Below, one piece after another: positions 1 through 12,686 of a stretch of DNA of 64,000 bases (position 1 is the stretch's first letter; each line of letters begins with the position of its first letter). A program made the position numbers and the translations under genes. The DNA comes from Maea johnstoni (Eukaryota > Annelida > Polychaeta > Spionida > Magelonidae). The stretch spans positions 42,160,817 through 42,224,816 of the forward strand of contig OZ012690.1 of assembly GCA_963942565.1 (NCBI GenBank), read 5' to 3'. A model generated the notes under the pieces. That model was not told the origin of the DNA, ran no database searches, and saw nothing but the letters and a program-made list of their open reading frames with translations.

Positions 1-1597
1 GATGTTGACGCTGCTCCAGCCTCAAGCTGCTGTCAACAAGATACCAATTTCCATGCGCCCTTTTTCTTGGAGGCATCCGTGGAGCTCTTTTATCTGGGAG
101 GAGGAGAAGTTGTGTGTTAGCGGGGGACGAGAAGCTGGGCCAGTGCCCTGTCAATCACGCGCAGGTCACCTGGGCTGCCTCAGGCAGGGACGGTGCAAAC
201 TGACAACCACAAGGTGTGTGTCACCCACAAAAATACCTGCAAGTTGGACACCCGAACAACAGCGGGTTCTTTACACACAAATGAATGCCACATGAAACAG
301 GAAGACTGACAATGGCATGATATGTTAGCGATGGGCAAAAACATGCAGCTATGTCATGTAAGGCAAATGGATAGGGGATATTAATAGATCAATTTTTATT
401 TGAGTTCAAAATTGCCTTCATTATACTTCTGAAATTTGTTCTGGCAGTTGTTCATATTCTTTTTATTTTGACAATTCTACGAGAAAAAGGTCAAAATGGC
501 AACTTGAAATCATAATAATCCATAAGACTCGAACAGTGGAGTTACATAAATTTTGAAGATGAGAAATTCACATAATTCAACATACATTCCTTTGCCTATT
601 ATATCTATTAAACAACTGCTCCAGTGCAAAATCATTCCAACAATCAGTGTTTAACATGAAGCCAATAATGAGAACTGAAGTCCCAAAGGATTAACTTAGC
701 CATAAGTCATGCTGAGTTAGGTTTATTGCCTCAGTAAAGATGACAGCAGAACAGGTGTTTCCAATGCATAATGAAACCAGGTTTTCCATCCACCCACTAC
801 TAAGAAATCATTCCATATCCGTGTTTTACATGATACTGGCAGTCAGGACTGCTGTCTGACATGATTAAGTTGTCGGTATGTCACATTGCGGTTTGTTTAT
901 TGCCACAATAAAGATGACAATACAACAGGTGTTCCTGAGAAGAATGCTGCAAGGTGTAATACACATCAGAGATACATTCCTAGAGCGAATTCTCGTATCC
1001 ACATGTGGAGCAGCGCTTACCTTGGAACATTCCTCTTGAGAAATCACTTAAAAATAGAATTTCATTATCATTTTTATGGAGTCTATTCCTTTATTCCTCT
1101 AGAGTATTTTCGCGATTATCATTTCTATTACAGGTTTTATCAAGTTTCCAGCATCATTTGCATTGCTATCATAATTTCATGGCAGACATTTTATGGAAGA
1201 CTGAGAAAGGGGTTCATCCTGAAGGCTGAATTCCAGCCAAGACACACATTCCCCCAGCCTTATGAGCCCAACTAAGAACAAAGAAAGATGAACAACCTCT
1301 CAAAGATGCTTGGGTACCTGCAGTCTTCTCGTTTGCCATGACAATTGTGTTTTCTGACAAGCGTTGGATGGAGAGTAGATAGGTTAGAATGAAACCTGAG
1401 CTGAGATGAGGTGGGTCGCCCCTTTTCAGGTGCTGGCTGAGCAGCCCATCATCAGCAGCAGCAGGCAGGCTGGGCCCTGACACTGCCTGATTACTGCTAA
1501 TTGATCTACTACACAAGGCCACAGCAAAGCCACATCAACAGACTCAAGTTCCTGATAAGAACCAAAAAAAGGGTTTTGTTGTGCTCAATACAACTAT

Positions 1598-1608
<11 letters not shown>
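1..1608. other. non-coding stretch, no gene recognised
   Basis: No family, splice-bounded exon or transposon is recognisable. A 97-codon open frame at 2-295 lies in a slightly GC-richer patch but resembles nothing I know. The rest is AT-rich single-copy sequence apart from the small duplication listed separately. Confidence 0.5.
720..936. repeat. local direct duplication of about 50 bp
   Basis: The segments 720-771 and about 889-936 both read gtttattgcc-like sequence followed by a-taaagatgaca and acaggtgtt. They lie about 170 bp apart and have diverged by several substitutions. This is an old local duplication of unknown source. Confidence 0.55.
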
Positions 1609-1694
<86 letters not shown>

Positions 1695-1755
1695 GCGTGC
1701 GTGTGTGTGAGAGTATATATATGTACATATAATTTATATATATATATATATATAT
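1609..1755. repeat. compound (GT)n-(TA)n microsatellite
   Basis: About 80 bp of nearly pure GT with one slip is followed by a degenerate GT/GC part and then a pure TA run at about 1734-1755. Open frames here in several phases (Cys-Val, His-Thr) are artefacts of the dinucleotide. Confidence 0.95.
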
Positions 1756-2874
1756 CTAACAGTTTGTATTGAAATACATTTTCCTCTAAGTTAGGCAGAT
1801 GGCCCTGCTGAAATGAAATGACCACTGTTTTAAAATCACCCAATTGTCGTAGTGAAACCTAATTATGACAATTACAATCAAGAGTATGCAGCACTGAGTC
1901 AGGTGTGTGTCTGGCTACATCACCATAAACCTTGCTGGCAACAACACAACAGTTACCGCAGCAGCACAGTCCAGACATCATTATCTAGCTATCAGCCTTA
2001 CCTGGCCAGCCAGGTGTGTGAAACCTTAACGAGCAAATCATGCAAATCTGCCCACCACTGATTGCTGCATGATGGAAGTGGGGAGCAGAACCAGACCTGC
2101 AGGGCACACTGGTGGGGTCTCCAGGAGGCGGTTACCACGACAACAACAAAGATGGCAAGGGATGAGGAGGGCTGGTCAAGAGAGATGGATATAGCCTTGA
2201 GGTAGTGATGGACAAGGGGAGAGTCTGACCAAAAACAATTACATCCATCAACTGACCAATTAACCCATTATTTCTCAAATCAAGAGATACAGATATCCCA
2301 TCAAGGCAACATGAACTATCCACTTACTTAACCCTGTAATTGCCAAATCAAGGGGGAGGGGGTTTGCCTCTATGTATACTATATCATATAAAAATTTGTG
2401 GGTTCCAACAAAAACTCTTCAATCAAATAATTTGTGATTTCATGCTTTGCTTCAAAGTTATCATCATTAGAATCATATATCATGACCTAGTTGCAATATG
2501 GCAAAAAACAATGACAAAAATTGGAAAATTTCTATAATTCTAAATAATCATGAATAGGCTAAGGGGGGCCTGTCCTGTGTACTTGTGATCTATTAGAGCA
2601 TGTGAGGATGGATTCAGTGTGTGTGTGTGTGTGTGTGGGGGGGGGGGGGGAGTGAGGGATAGAGAGCCTGCAGGTGAAAGTGCAAGCAGTACATGACATG
2701 TAGATAACACAACGAGATGAATATTTCAGATGAAAGTGTCAGCCCTGTAACATAACTCTCTCGTTACAAGGCCAGCTTCGGGCCTCTGACAAAAAGATTC
2801 ACGATTCACGGTAGGCGCTCCATCATGAGGAGGTTCTAAAATGCACTTATGAGCTTCTAGGTAGGTGCAATAAC
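1756..2874. other. non-coding stretch
   Basis: Unique AT-rich sequence. A single TTAACCCATT at about 2267 could be one end of a decayed family B element, but the rest of that element is not seen. No coding signal. Confidence 0.45.
2617..2650. repeat. (GT)10 followed by G14
   Basis: A short GT run passes directly into 14 consecutive G residues. The length of the mononucleotide part is the kind of call that sequencing often gets wrong. Confidence 0.9.
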
Positions 2875-3020
2875 TTAACCCTTATGCTGCTGGTGGCTAA
2901 TTTGGCCAATAAAAAATGATGCAAAAAAACTGAAAAATGACTGAAACCCTGGCATACAGGTACTCATCTGAGAGTACTTAGTGAGAACTATCCAATGAGT
3001 ACTAATAGGACTGACCTAAA
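2875..3020 (+). mobile_element. family A TTAA MITE, 5' two-thirds only
   Basis: Starts with TTAACCCTTATGCTG and follows the family A sequence (ctggtggctaatttggcc, then aaaatgatgc, then gggtactcatctgagagtac in slightly changed form). It loses similarity after about 145 bp. Family A full copies in this window are about 212 bp, non-coding, bounded by TTAA and begin CCCTT and end AAGGG, which is the end structure of piggyBac-type DNA transposons. The missing 3' end means this copy is truncated. Confidence 0.75.
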
Positions 3021-3376
3021 CTCATAGGTGGCAGCACCTGTTACTAAATAAAGCCAAAGTGATGCTTCCTAGAATGAATGCAATTTCAAGCATGTCTGAA
3101 ATATCCCCGTAAAAGAATCCTTCCCTAAACGACCAGGCACGCATTCCTTGGTGGTGGTCAAATCACCCCAGAATTGTTGATTCTGGCATCGGTCAGCGAT
3201 TTTCTGGTTCACGATTCAACGTGGTATGGCAAAAATCTCTCAATATCTGGCACGTCTTGTGAGGGCACGCTCTCCCACATTACATGGCTGCCAAAAGTTT
3301 GGTCAGTCGCCAAAATCATCCCAAGACGTCAATGAATCTATCTCGAGAGAAATGTCTGTTAGAGATCTACAATAAC

Positions 3377-3605
3377 ATAACCCATTCACGCTTTGAGATT
3401 TCCTTTACCATTGTTGTCTGGACCTGTGATACTTTCGAAAATAACTTTGAAATTACGGCTAAATTGATAAAATATTTGCAGGGGAGTTGTTAGTAAGTTT
3501 CTGATTTACATTTTTCCTTCAAATATTTTCTAAGAATTGCTTTTTTTAGAGAGATATCGCCACAATAGTCAGACAGTTTTGGCTGCTAGAGGCTTGAACG
3601 GGTTG
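3377..3605 (-). mobile_element. family B TTAA MITE, nearly full length
   Basis: Starts ATAACCCATTCACG and ends GAACGGGTTGA, so both TTAA target copies carry one substitution. The body has the family B blocks: attgttgtctggac, gatactttcgaaaataac, a kaatatttg-caggggagttgtt left hairpin arm and a tccttcaaatattttc right arm, then agtcagac near the end. It is about 229 bp with no coding capacity. Family B elements are likely moved in trans by a piggyBac transposase that is not in this window. Confidence 0.8.
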
Positions 3606-4423
3606 AAGAAGTGGAAAAATCATATTTTGAGGAATAAGTTTAGACATATTTCATTCAAAGAATGGGTGTGATGATGTGTTTTGTCAAACACTTCTGAGAG
3701 ACTTGCTATGCTTTTGAAATATTTCTGAGAGCGTTTTCTGAAATAGCTCTTAAGCACAACTTCTTTTATATTTTGTGTATCTGTTTGGAGATACACGTAT
3801 TTGTAAAACTGTCCGACAGTTTTGGGGGAAAGACCTCCTGGGGATGAAGGGGGTTAAGGCAACCTGAAAAAGCAAGGTGTTGAAACGTGACATCCCTACA
3901 CCCTCGAGGGAAATTGACATCTTGAAGACATTTCTGGCCAGTGGTGGACAGACTGCCTCTCAGCAATGCCAACCAGCAGCTGCAAGGTCGCGCAGAGGTC
4001 ACCAGCTAGGTGTGAAAAGGTTGCAGATCATCACGTTCACCCCCCTGCCCCCTTTTTCCCCCCTTACCCTTTTTGGGACTTGCAGCCGAGGGGGGATGCC
4101 CAAACACAACAATTAGTGGACTTGTTTATGGTTATTTGCAATGCTGTAGCAACCAGTTGATTGATCAGGTTAGAAAGATTACTGAAATAGGTTATAAAGA
4201 GAGGGAAAGTGTGGAAAAACAGTAGCTGATACAACTCCCCCCTCTCTCCACCCCTAATGACAAACCCCCCCTCTCCCTTCCCCTCCCCCTCATCCTCCCA
4301 GCCAAGTTGTTTTAATCTGAGCTGATTTTGGCAGAGGGTCACGACCACACACTGCCTTCATCAGGGTCATTATGAGGATGCACCGAATGAGAGATTGAAA
4401 TGTCAGCAAGTTGACAATGCCGC
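3606..4423. other. non-coding stretch with a 19-bp palindrome and a C/T-rich tract
   Basis: A perfect palindrome with 9-bp arms AAAACTGTC and GACAGTTTT around one C lies at 3805-3823. A C/T-rich stretch lies at about 4231-4302. Nothing coding was recognised. Confidence 0.5.
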
Positions 4424-5152
<729 letters not shown>

Positions 5153-5327
5153 CCTAATGCCCTATCTGGGTGACTAACTAGTAAGGATAAATAAGCACAT
5201 GAATCTCCCTAACAATGAAATTCCACTGAAATGGAATGTGTGGAACCTTGATAAGTGAAGCATATAGTTATGTTGATAACTCTAGTTTCCTTGAATTGAC
5301 ACATCCAACAAGTTTTTTTTTATTCAC

Positions 5328-5575
5328 TTAACCCTCTTTAGCACTCAGAAGTTTCAGGAGTTGCCTGAAAATTCCTTCAATTATAGAATAACCTTGAAAT
5401 AGTATCACTATCAAAAAGACTTTAACATGAAAATGGAGATGTGATTGTATGTGTATGATAATATATCATGAAAAATAAGATTTGTTCATTGCAACGAAGT
5501 ACTAACTACAACTGGAATCCTTCGGGGAAAACATGATGATAAGATTGAGACCACCAAGTGAGTATAAATGGTTAA
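5328..5575. mobile_element. possible old TTAA-bounded MITE
   Basis: Begins TTAACCCTCTTTAGCACTCA and ends GAGTATAAATGGTTAA, giving loosely inverted ends (AACCNNNTTTA-like against TAAATGGTT) about 248 bp apart. The interior does not align convincingly to family A or B. It could be a decayed relative or chance. Confidence 0.35.
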
Positions 5576-6534
5576 CAAAACAGTTTATCTGCCAGCTAGA
5601 TGGCAAAACCCTGTGTACCAGCCTATAAATCCATACAGCCACAATCAGAGCACACTATTATTACATCAGTGCACATAGCAAGGGTCACATGTGACAATAC
5701 AAATGGACGGAAATTCTCTATTTACGTTCGGAGATAAGGATGGTTGTTAATATGGGCCTGCACGCTAAGTCAATATCAAAGTAATTAAGCAAAGCTTAAG
5801 TGAGGATTTGAGTCAACAGGCTTATGGGTGACATTTATGGAAGTGGGTACTGTGAAAACAATGATGTAATATGGTAAGCACATTTATGGTTTAACCTTAT
5901 CCCCCCTAGCACAGGTGGTCCAACTGAGAGGATATCTCTTCAGCTCTTGAAAATACTCAAGAGATACTCTAAAAATCGTTGTCTGCACTGGGCTCATAAT
6001 GGCAACAGTTTGGTAATGAAGGTTTTTTTACAAAGTATTTGAAGATTTGGTTTTATTGTTCTTCCTAGATTTGCCGGCTTCCAATCCGTGTAATATATAT
6101 GTCCTTGCTATCATATAAAGAAAGATATCAGCATGCAATCAATTATTCATGTTCATAATCTAAAGGTGAACATTAGCCCCTACAATTTTTCATAAAATGA
6201 TTTCTCCATTTTCATTCTTTACAAAATATGAGGAAATAGCAATGGTACTAGTAACACAACAATCCTATGCAGACCATGCCCACCTATTTGTAAGAAGCGT
6301 ACAGACTGTAACCAAACTTTCAAGATATCACATTTGTACTTAACGGCCTAAAAGCGATAAAGCATCAAGCCACACAAGCATGCCCCCCCCCCTTTCTCCC
6401 TGAGGCAATGGAAATTCTAACAAATCTGTTCATCCCAAAAGGAAGAGCTAGTTTGATGATACCCTAATCCACTGGGTGTAAGTAGGTAGCCTAAGAAGTA
6501 GGAATCGATAGAGACCTAATCAAATCTGTGCGGA

Positions 6535-6582
6535 GATGAGCCTCGGGCGAGGCGGGGACGGCCCAGACCGGCGGCCCGCGGA
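6535..6582. other. isolated GC-rich patch
   Basis: About 45 bp of almost pure G and C in AT-rich surroundings. It includes the small palindrome CCTCGGGCGAGG and a ccggcggcccgcgg run. No gene, promoter element or rRNA similarity could be assigned. Confidence 0.5.
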
Positions 6583-7029
6583 AATCTCTTGATTCGATAT
6601 CATACTCATACAATCAACCATCTCCAATGAACCTTAAACGCAAGCAGTTGATCCAATTCCCAGATACGATTGGGAATAACTCACTGGCATTTCCCGAACA
6701 GCTAACCAATAAAGCGCTGGCCATTCGTCAAGCTAACGGCCATTGCGCAAGGTGAAAAATGTTTGTGATCTTCCATGCATCTCTGATCAGTCGTGAGAAT
6801 CACATAAAACAAATCTACTGATTCTCTATCTTTCAAAACCATCTCCACTATCAGCATGATAAGCCAACAGGCGTCGCAACAAAATAAAGGTTATCCAGTT
6901 CATAGTCCTGGCACCAAGAATTCATAAAAATACGAAAACATTTTGTTCATGAAGATCTTATTTAAGAATGTGTAATAAAAAAATAAAGTTCTTAATTTCA
7001 ATTTTGCTAATGTTCCTGCATTTTTAAAG

Positions 7030-8456
7030 AGATGCCATAAACCATATCGATGGATACAATGAATCAAATGAACTGTAATATTGATATTCATTGAGATGCT
7101 ACAAACTGTATCAACTAATACAATATTTAGAATGAACTGTAGTATATCTATTGAAATGTGATAAACTGTATCAACGGATACAATGTTCAAATGAACTTAT
7201 AATATCACTATCCAGTGAGATGCTATAAACTGTATCAACTGATAAAATATTTGGAATGAACTTTACTATATTTATTGAAATGCTATAAACTGTATCAACG
7301 GATACAATGTTCAGAATTAACACATCAATATTTAGTGAGATGCTATAAACTGTATCAACTGATACAATATTTGGAATGAACTTTACTATATTTATTGAAA
7401 TGCTATATACTGTATCAACGGATACAATGTTCAGAATTAACACATCAATATTTAGTGAGATGCTATAAACTGTATCAACTGATACAATATTTGGAATGAA
7501 CTTTACTATATTTATTGAAATGCTATAAACTGTATCAACGGATACAATGCTCAAATGAACCTATAATATCACTATTCAGTGAGATGCTATAAACTGTATC
7601 AACTGATAGGTAATATTTAGAATGAACTTTACTATATATCTAATGAAATGTGATAAACTGTATCAACGGATACAATGTTCAAATGAACCTATAATATCAC
7701 TATTCAGTGAGATGCTATAAACTGTATCAACTGATAAAATATTTGGAATGAACTTTACTATATTTATTGAAATGCTATAAACTGTATCAACGGATACAAT
7801 GTTCAGAATTAACACATCAATATTTAGTGAGATGCTATAAACTGTATCAACTGATACAATATTTGGAATGAACTTTACTATATTTATTGAAATGCTATAT
7901 ACTGTATCAACGGATACAATGTTCAGAATTAACACATCAATATTTAGTGAGATGCTATAAACTGTATCAACTGATACAATATTTGGAATGAACTTTACTA
8001 TATTTATTGAAATGCTATAAACTGTATCAACGGATACAATGCTCAAATGAACCTATAATATCACTATTCAGTGAGATGCTATAAACTGTATCAACTGATA
8101 GGTAATATTTAGAATGAACTTTACTATATATCTAATGAAATGTGATAAACTGTATCAACGGATACAATGTTCAAATGAACCTATAATATCACTATTCAGT
8201 GAGATGCTATAAACTGTATAAACTGATAAAATATTTAGAATGAACTTTACTATATTTATTGAAATGCTTTAAACTGTATCAACAGATACAATGTTCAAAT
8301 GAACCTATAATATCACTATTTATTGAGATGCTATAAACTGTATTAACTGATAAAATATCTGGAATGAACTTTACCATATTTATTGAAATGCTCTAAACTG
8401 TATCAACAGATACAATGTTCAGAATTAACACATCAATATTTAGTGAGATGCTATAA
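7030..8456. repeat. satellite array: ~60-bp dyad monomers in a 492-bp higher-order repeat
   Basis: About 24 monomers of roughly 60 bp share tgctataaactgtatcaac. Two types alternate: one has TGTATCAACTGATACA (7-bp inverted arms), the other TGTATCAACGGATACA (6-bp arms). Eight monomers form a 492-bp higher-order unit: copy 1 is 7157-7648, copy 2 is 7649-8140, and a partial, more diverged copy follows from 8141. Copies 1 and 2 differ at only a few positions, while neighbouring monomers differ much more. The left edge (7030-7156) is degenerate. Minus-strand open frames with a 40-residue repeat follow from monomer length divisible by three and are not taken as genes. Confidence 0.95.
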
Positions 8457-8718
8457 AGACTATGAAGAGATGTCTTTATATCCCTGCTGCCATCGCGTGA
8501 TGCGGGCAATGATGTGGCTGCTGTTCAGGTGTTTGTGTTGATGATCAGGTGCTATCAATGTTTCATGCCTTAGAGGCCAGACAGCAGCGGCTCACTGTGG
8601 CCAGAAACAGCTCAATATACATCTATAATGCACAACCCTTTAAAACTGCCCCTCGCTGCGGGAACACATTTCCAATATACCACCAGCTGCTCTTAAAGCC
8701 ACTGCAGGTTACTGAGCA

Positions 8719-9083
8719 GACTGGGACCCTTATAGTCCCTGAAAAGTTAACATTCCCTTCTGAGTTGACCACACTGTGTGGTGTGGTACCAGCAATGGCC
8801 TATAGATGGCACCATATGGTTCTTCTATCTCTAATGATTAGACAAGGCCCCTTTTTGTCCTTGAAAAATAACATTCCCTTCTAAGTTGACCAAACTATGT
8901 TGTGTAGTACCAGCAATGGTCAGTAGGTGGCACCATATCATTCTTATATCTCTGGTGATTAGACTGGGCCCTTAAAATTCTTGAAAAGTTAACATTCCCT
9001 TCTGAGTTGGCCAAACTGTGTCATGTAGTACCAAGAATGCCACATTGGTGGCACCATATGGTTCCTCCATATTCCTCCATAGG
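8719..9083. repeat. tandem repeat, three ~122-bp units
   Basis: Units start at about 8719, 8842 and 8963 and share gactgggccc, cttgaaaagttaacattccc, gagttgaccaaactgtgt, gtagtaccagcaatg and ggcaccatatggttc. Divergence between units is moderate. Source and function are unknown. Confidence 0.9.
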
Positions 9084-9479
9084 AGAAAAACCTAGTTACC
9101 TAATCATCTTTTATTATCGTTTTGGGGTTTTGTTGGGGTTATTATTTCTGTAGGGGGAGCATAAGATTGTAATCTAGTCATTGTCTTAGGGTAACCATAA
9201 TGTCTGGATAAGTACCCCCAGCTAATCTAGCTCTCATCAATAATTTGCGCCAGGGAATGTATCGTTACAAACTTTTTGTGCACTTGCCACGGACTAATAA
9301 TTCAGTATGATGGCTTTTCGCTCCTCCCGTAATGGAGAGTATCCCTCGGCGCAGGGAGCACGGATGCCAGTCACTCGGGAGACATCAATCACCGGGACAG
9401 CTATGGGCCAATCAAACAGAAGCATGGGGAATTGCGCGATCGATGCAATTAGCGCCTGAGGATTCCAAAGGTGTCGAGA

Positions 9480-9675
9480 AACAAGAGGGGTGCGTTAGGG
9501 GGCGTATCATTAGGGGGTGGCTGAAGGCATTGGGGGAAAACGAGGGATACGTTAGGGGGGGGGGGGCAAGTGGCTGAAGATTTTGGGGGAAAAAGAGGGG
9601 TATGTTAGGGGGGGAGGGGGCGGCTGAAGATTTGGGTGGGACAAGAGGCGTACGTTAAGGGAGGCTGGAGGGCTA
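9480..9675. repeat. G-rich minisatellite, about four ~55-bp units
   Basis: Each unit has a G-run after gcgttag, acgttag or atgttag, then ggctgaag and a second G-run with ggaaaa or gggaca. The G-runs are 3 to 12 long and there are many on the same strand, so several four-run combinations could fold into G-quadruplexes. No gene is seen nearby. Confidence 0.85.
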
Positions 9676-9854
9676 GAATTGGTTAAGTTTTCACCCTGAT
9701 CACCTCACCAGGTAATAGCAGTATGATAGTCGTGGAAGTCATCCCTTCACTAGCTTCCTCATTTTGCCACCAGAGAGACTGTATATTTGAATTGGGAATT
9801 TCACTTATACTATAATTTTTCTCTGCCAGATAGTATAAGGTGTATTATGTAAGT

Positions 9855-10065
9855 GACATTGCTAAGGCTACTTACAAAGTAAATGGACACAAAGAAAAGG
9901 ACAAAGATTTTTGAAAAACATCTTACCCTGTAATGTTGGTATTCATTGGATATCTCCAGCTGAATACTCTCAGATGAGTACCAATGTGCCAAGGTTTCCG
10001 TCCTTTTTCAGTTTCTTTGCATCATTTTGTATAGGCCAAATTAGCCACCAGCAGCAAAGGGTTAA
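9855..10065 (-). mobile_element. family A TTAA MITE, minus orientation
   Basis: Reads in reverse: gctaaggctac, gacaaagatttttgaaaa, gttggtattcattggat, tactctcagatgagtacc, gccaaattagccaccagcag, ending aaagggTTAA at 10062-10065. The left end lacks a clear TTAACCCTT and is degraded. The remainder is full length. Confidence 0.8.
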
Positions 10066-12686
10066 GGCAGCAGGAAGCAGATGTGTAGCATTGTATAAGA
10101 ATCCACAGCTGAGCACAGGAAGAGCAAGCTCTGGAGTTTATGCTTATTAATGTTTCATAGGGACCACTTAGTGGCACGGGTCGCCCATGGGCAGGGAAAG
10201 CCTCGTTAAAGGAGCTCCGCGATAGGTACGCTGGCCAAGAATTGATGTTGTGAATTATTCACTACGCAGGAAGAGGATCGCTTACTTATGCTACGCCAGA
10301 TAAAAGTCAATAATAGCGAGCATCATGGAATCAATATAGCATGGGAGAACTCAATGTTTCTTTCTTGTTTGACCGGTTCCTCTCCAGAGTGCACGGATAC
10401 TTCTAAAACTTCAGACATCTTGAAAACAAAGCTGACAGGTCTGCAGCCAAAAGAGCTTCAAGATCTCTCCTGAGTTGCTGTATAGCAGCTTTTAGCAAAA
10501 ACTTTTCTAAGCATCAACTAATACACGCACTTTAAATGTATAGAGGAAAGCAAATTCTGAGCATGAAGTGTTGAAATTTGCTAAAAGGGCGTCAAGTTCA
10601 TGGATTCCATTTGAACACCTTATCTATTGTTAGTGTGAAGTTTCATATCATTTTATAAACAGTCAAAATTATCAGTTTACACTAACTATCATATGTGACC
10701 TAAATATAAGACCTACTTTTGTAAAGAACAAAAAACTAGCATCTTAAAGTTCACAGTTGAATTCTAATGAGTCATGAGACTCCAGAGGTGTGTGCCAACG
10801 GCGTGTCCTGGTGCCGATGCCTCAGCTTACGTCAAAATTGGAACTCTCCAGCAAAACAAGGAAGATAAATGAGTTTCACCTGAAGTAGACATAACGAGAA
10901 ACTGACGTCTCCTTCCTTGAACTTTATCGGCAGCGTCGAGGAGAGTTTGACGCTGATGTTGGGTCTGTGGAAAGACAGGTTAGCGAGACTTTCAGCCCAT
11001 CATGTTGGGGAGATTACATCTCTCTCAGCCGCCCTTCAAGACGCAGGGGTTTACGACCTCCGTGTCAGGTGAGAGCTCTTCAAGACAAGGAGGCAGAAAT
11101 CACACAGCCAACTTTAACGAACCTACAACCCTTAAGACAGTTACAGGTTTCTAGGATAAAATCCAGGAAGAACCATAGATATAATACACTAAAATTGTTT
11201 TCATACATACCAAATAGTAAAACCCCCCTCACCATGGTGGAGGGTATCTTGTATCAGAAGTAATACATAGACAAAGAGCGTGTTTGACATATTTCCAAAT
11301 ATTATGCAGATGACAAATGCTTGAGGAAAATATTTGCCTGAAACTTGTGTTGCCTTGTCCAGGGTATATATATGTGCTGATATTCCAGCAGTGTTGCTAA
11401 TACTATTAGGCATTTAAAAAGATAATATCATCAACACCATGAGGACACTTAGCATTTCTATGCATAAATAAGATTTGACAATACCTCTTTGAATTGAGTA
11501 ACATGTTGAAAATAATATTTGGGAGATAGTTAAACCCAACTGAAAGAAGATTTCAGTTGAATATTTCGTGAAATATTGTTTGGTAGCGAGATATTTCATT
11601 GGGGATCCGACCATAAGAATAGTCCAGAAAGCTGTCAAAGGGGGAGTAAAAGGTGGTTTAATGGCTGTGGGCTGATAGAGGCCACTCAGACCCCTTGAGG
11701 TACATACCCTAAAGGCCCACATCAAGCAGTGAAGGCTGATCAGATGATGATGCGTTATCTACCTCATCAGTGCTAGGACAAGATGGTGTGACATGTGAGG
11801 ACATGTGCTCTACTACACATCAAACAGTACTGTCCAGACACCTCTGTCCTCACAGACACAACGACAGATAGACAGATGCGCAGACACAAAGCCAGCCTAG
11901 TTCAATATTTCATCATCTATTGGTCAACTACCCTCTGGTCAGTCCTCACAGAAACACAAGCTGACACAAAGACACACAGACAGAAATTCAGTCTAATTCC
12001 ATATCTTTGCCATCTATTTGTTAACAACCAACCTACCCTCCGGTCAGCCTAAGCACTTTTTTAACCTCAATAAAAAACCATGGGAAAAAGCCTTGTGCCC
12101 AAAGCCACCTTCTTTGATACTGCTGGTCTGATGACTCAACTTGTGAAGGTGATCTTAGATGGAAATTTGAAGGACAATTGTGGTTCAGAAGAATAGACAC
12201 AAGAGTTATACCAATATTTCAGGGAATTCATTATCTAGCCGGATCATGCCTACAGTTCCCATAGAAAAGTAATTGTAATTTTCATATATTACCTTCTTAT
12301 TTCCGATAAAATGTTTTATTGTAAAAGTATATATGTACGAGATCAATCGGACACTCTAAACAATTATGCATTAAGCAGTAGAGCTAAAAGGGTGTTCGAC
12401 CAAGCTAGCCAATCAGAGCTCAGATCAGTGTAGCTGGCATAACTAACCATTACCTGTCGCGCCCAGGGGTCAAGGGTCAACTCCAGGTAGATGGTAATTG
12501 GGCATTGATGGATGCCCGAGACGGAAGTTTCATCAGCTTAAAGCGGGTGCTGACCGCTGATTGCACGGCCGGTGATCTATGATTGGTGCCGAGTACTACC
12601 GTATCGGCTACCAACCTTCATCACATAAAGGAGGGAGTAATGCCAGTCATCAAAGTGCTGCTCTACTTATTCATATCTTTGATTCT
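10066..12686. other. non-coding stretch
   Basis: Mostly unique sequence without recognised exons. Open frames up to about 100 codons occur on both strands but show no family resemblance and no paired splice signals. One ~96-bp tandem duplication is listed separately. Confidence 0.45.
11846..12050. repeat. tandem duplication, two ~100-bp units
   Basis: Units starting at 11846 and 11942 share gtcctcacagacacaa, acacaaagcca/acacacagaca, tctaattccata or ctagttcaatat, catctattggtcaac or catctatttgttaac, and accctctggtcag. They are clearly homologous but diverged. Confidence 0.75.

Larger units (their letters stand above)
5153..7029. other. non-coding stretch
   Basis: Mostly unique AT-rich sequence with no recognised exon. 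It contains one doubtful TTAA-bounded element and one GC-rich patch, both listed separately. Confidence 0.5.

Noticed and set aside
2-295. 97-residue open frame at the window start
   Set aside because: No recognisable domain, no splice or promoter support. It could be chance in a GC-richer patch.
7171-8046. Two 127-residue repeat-protein genes on the minus strand
   Set aside because: The frames exist because the monomer and the 492-bp unit are multiples of three. They sit inside a satellite and lack promoter, splice or homology support.
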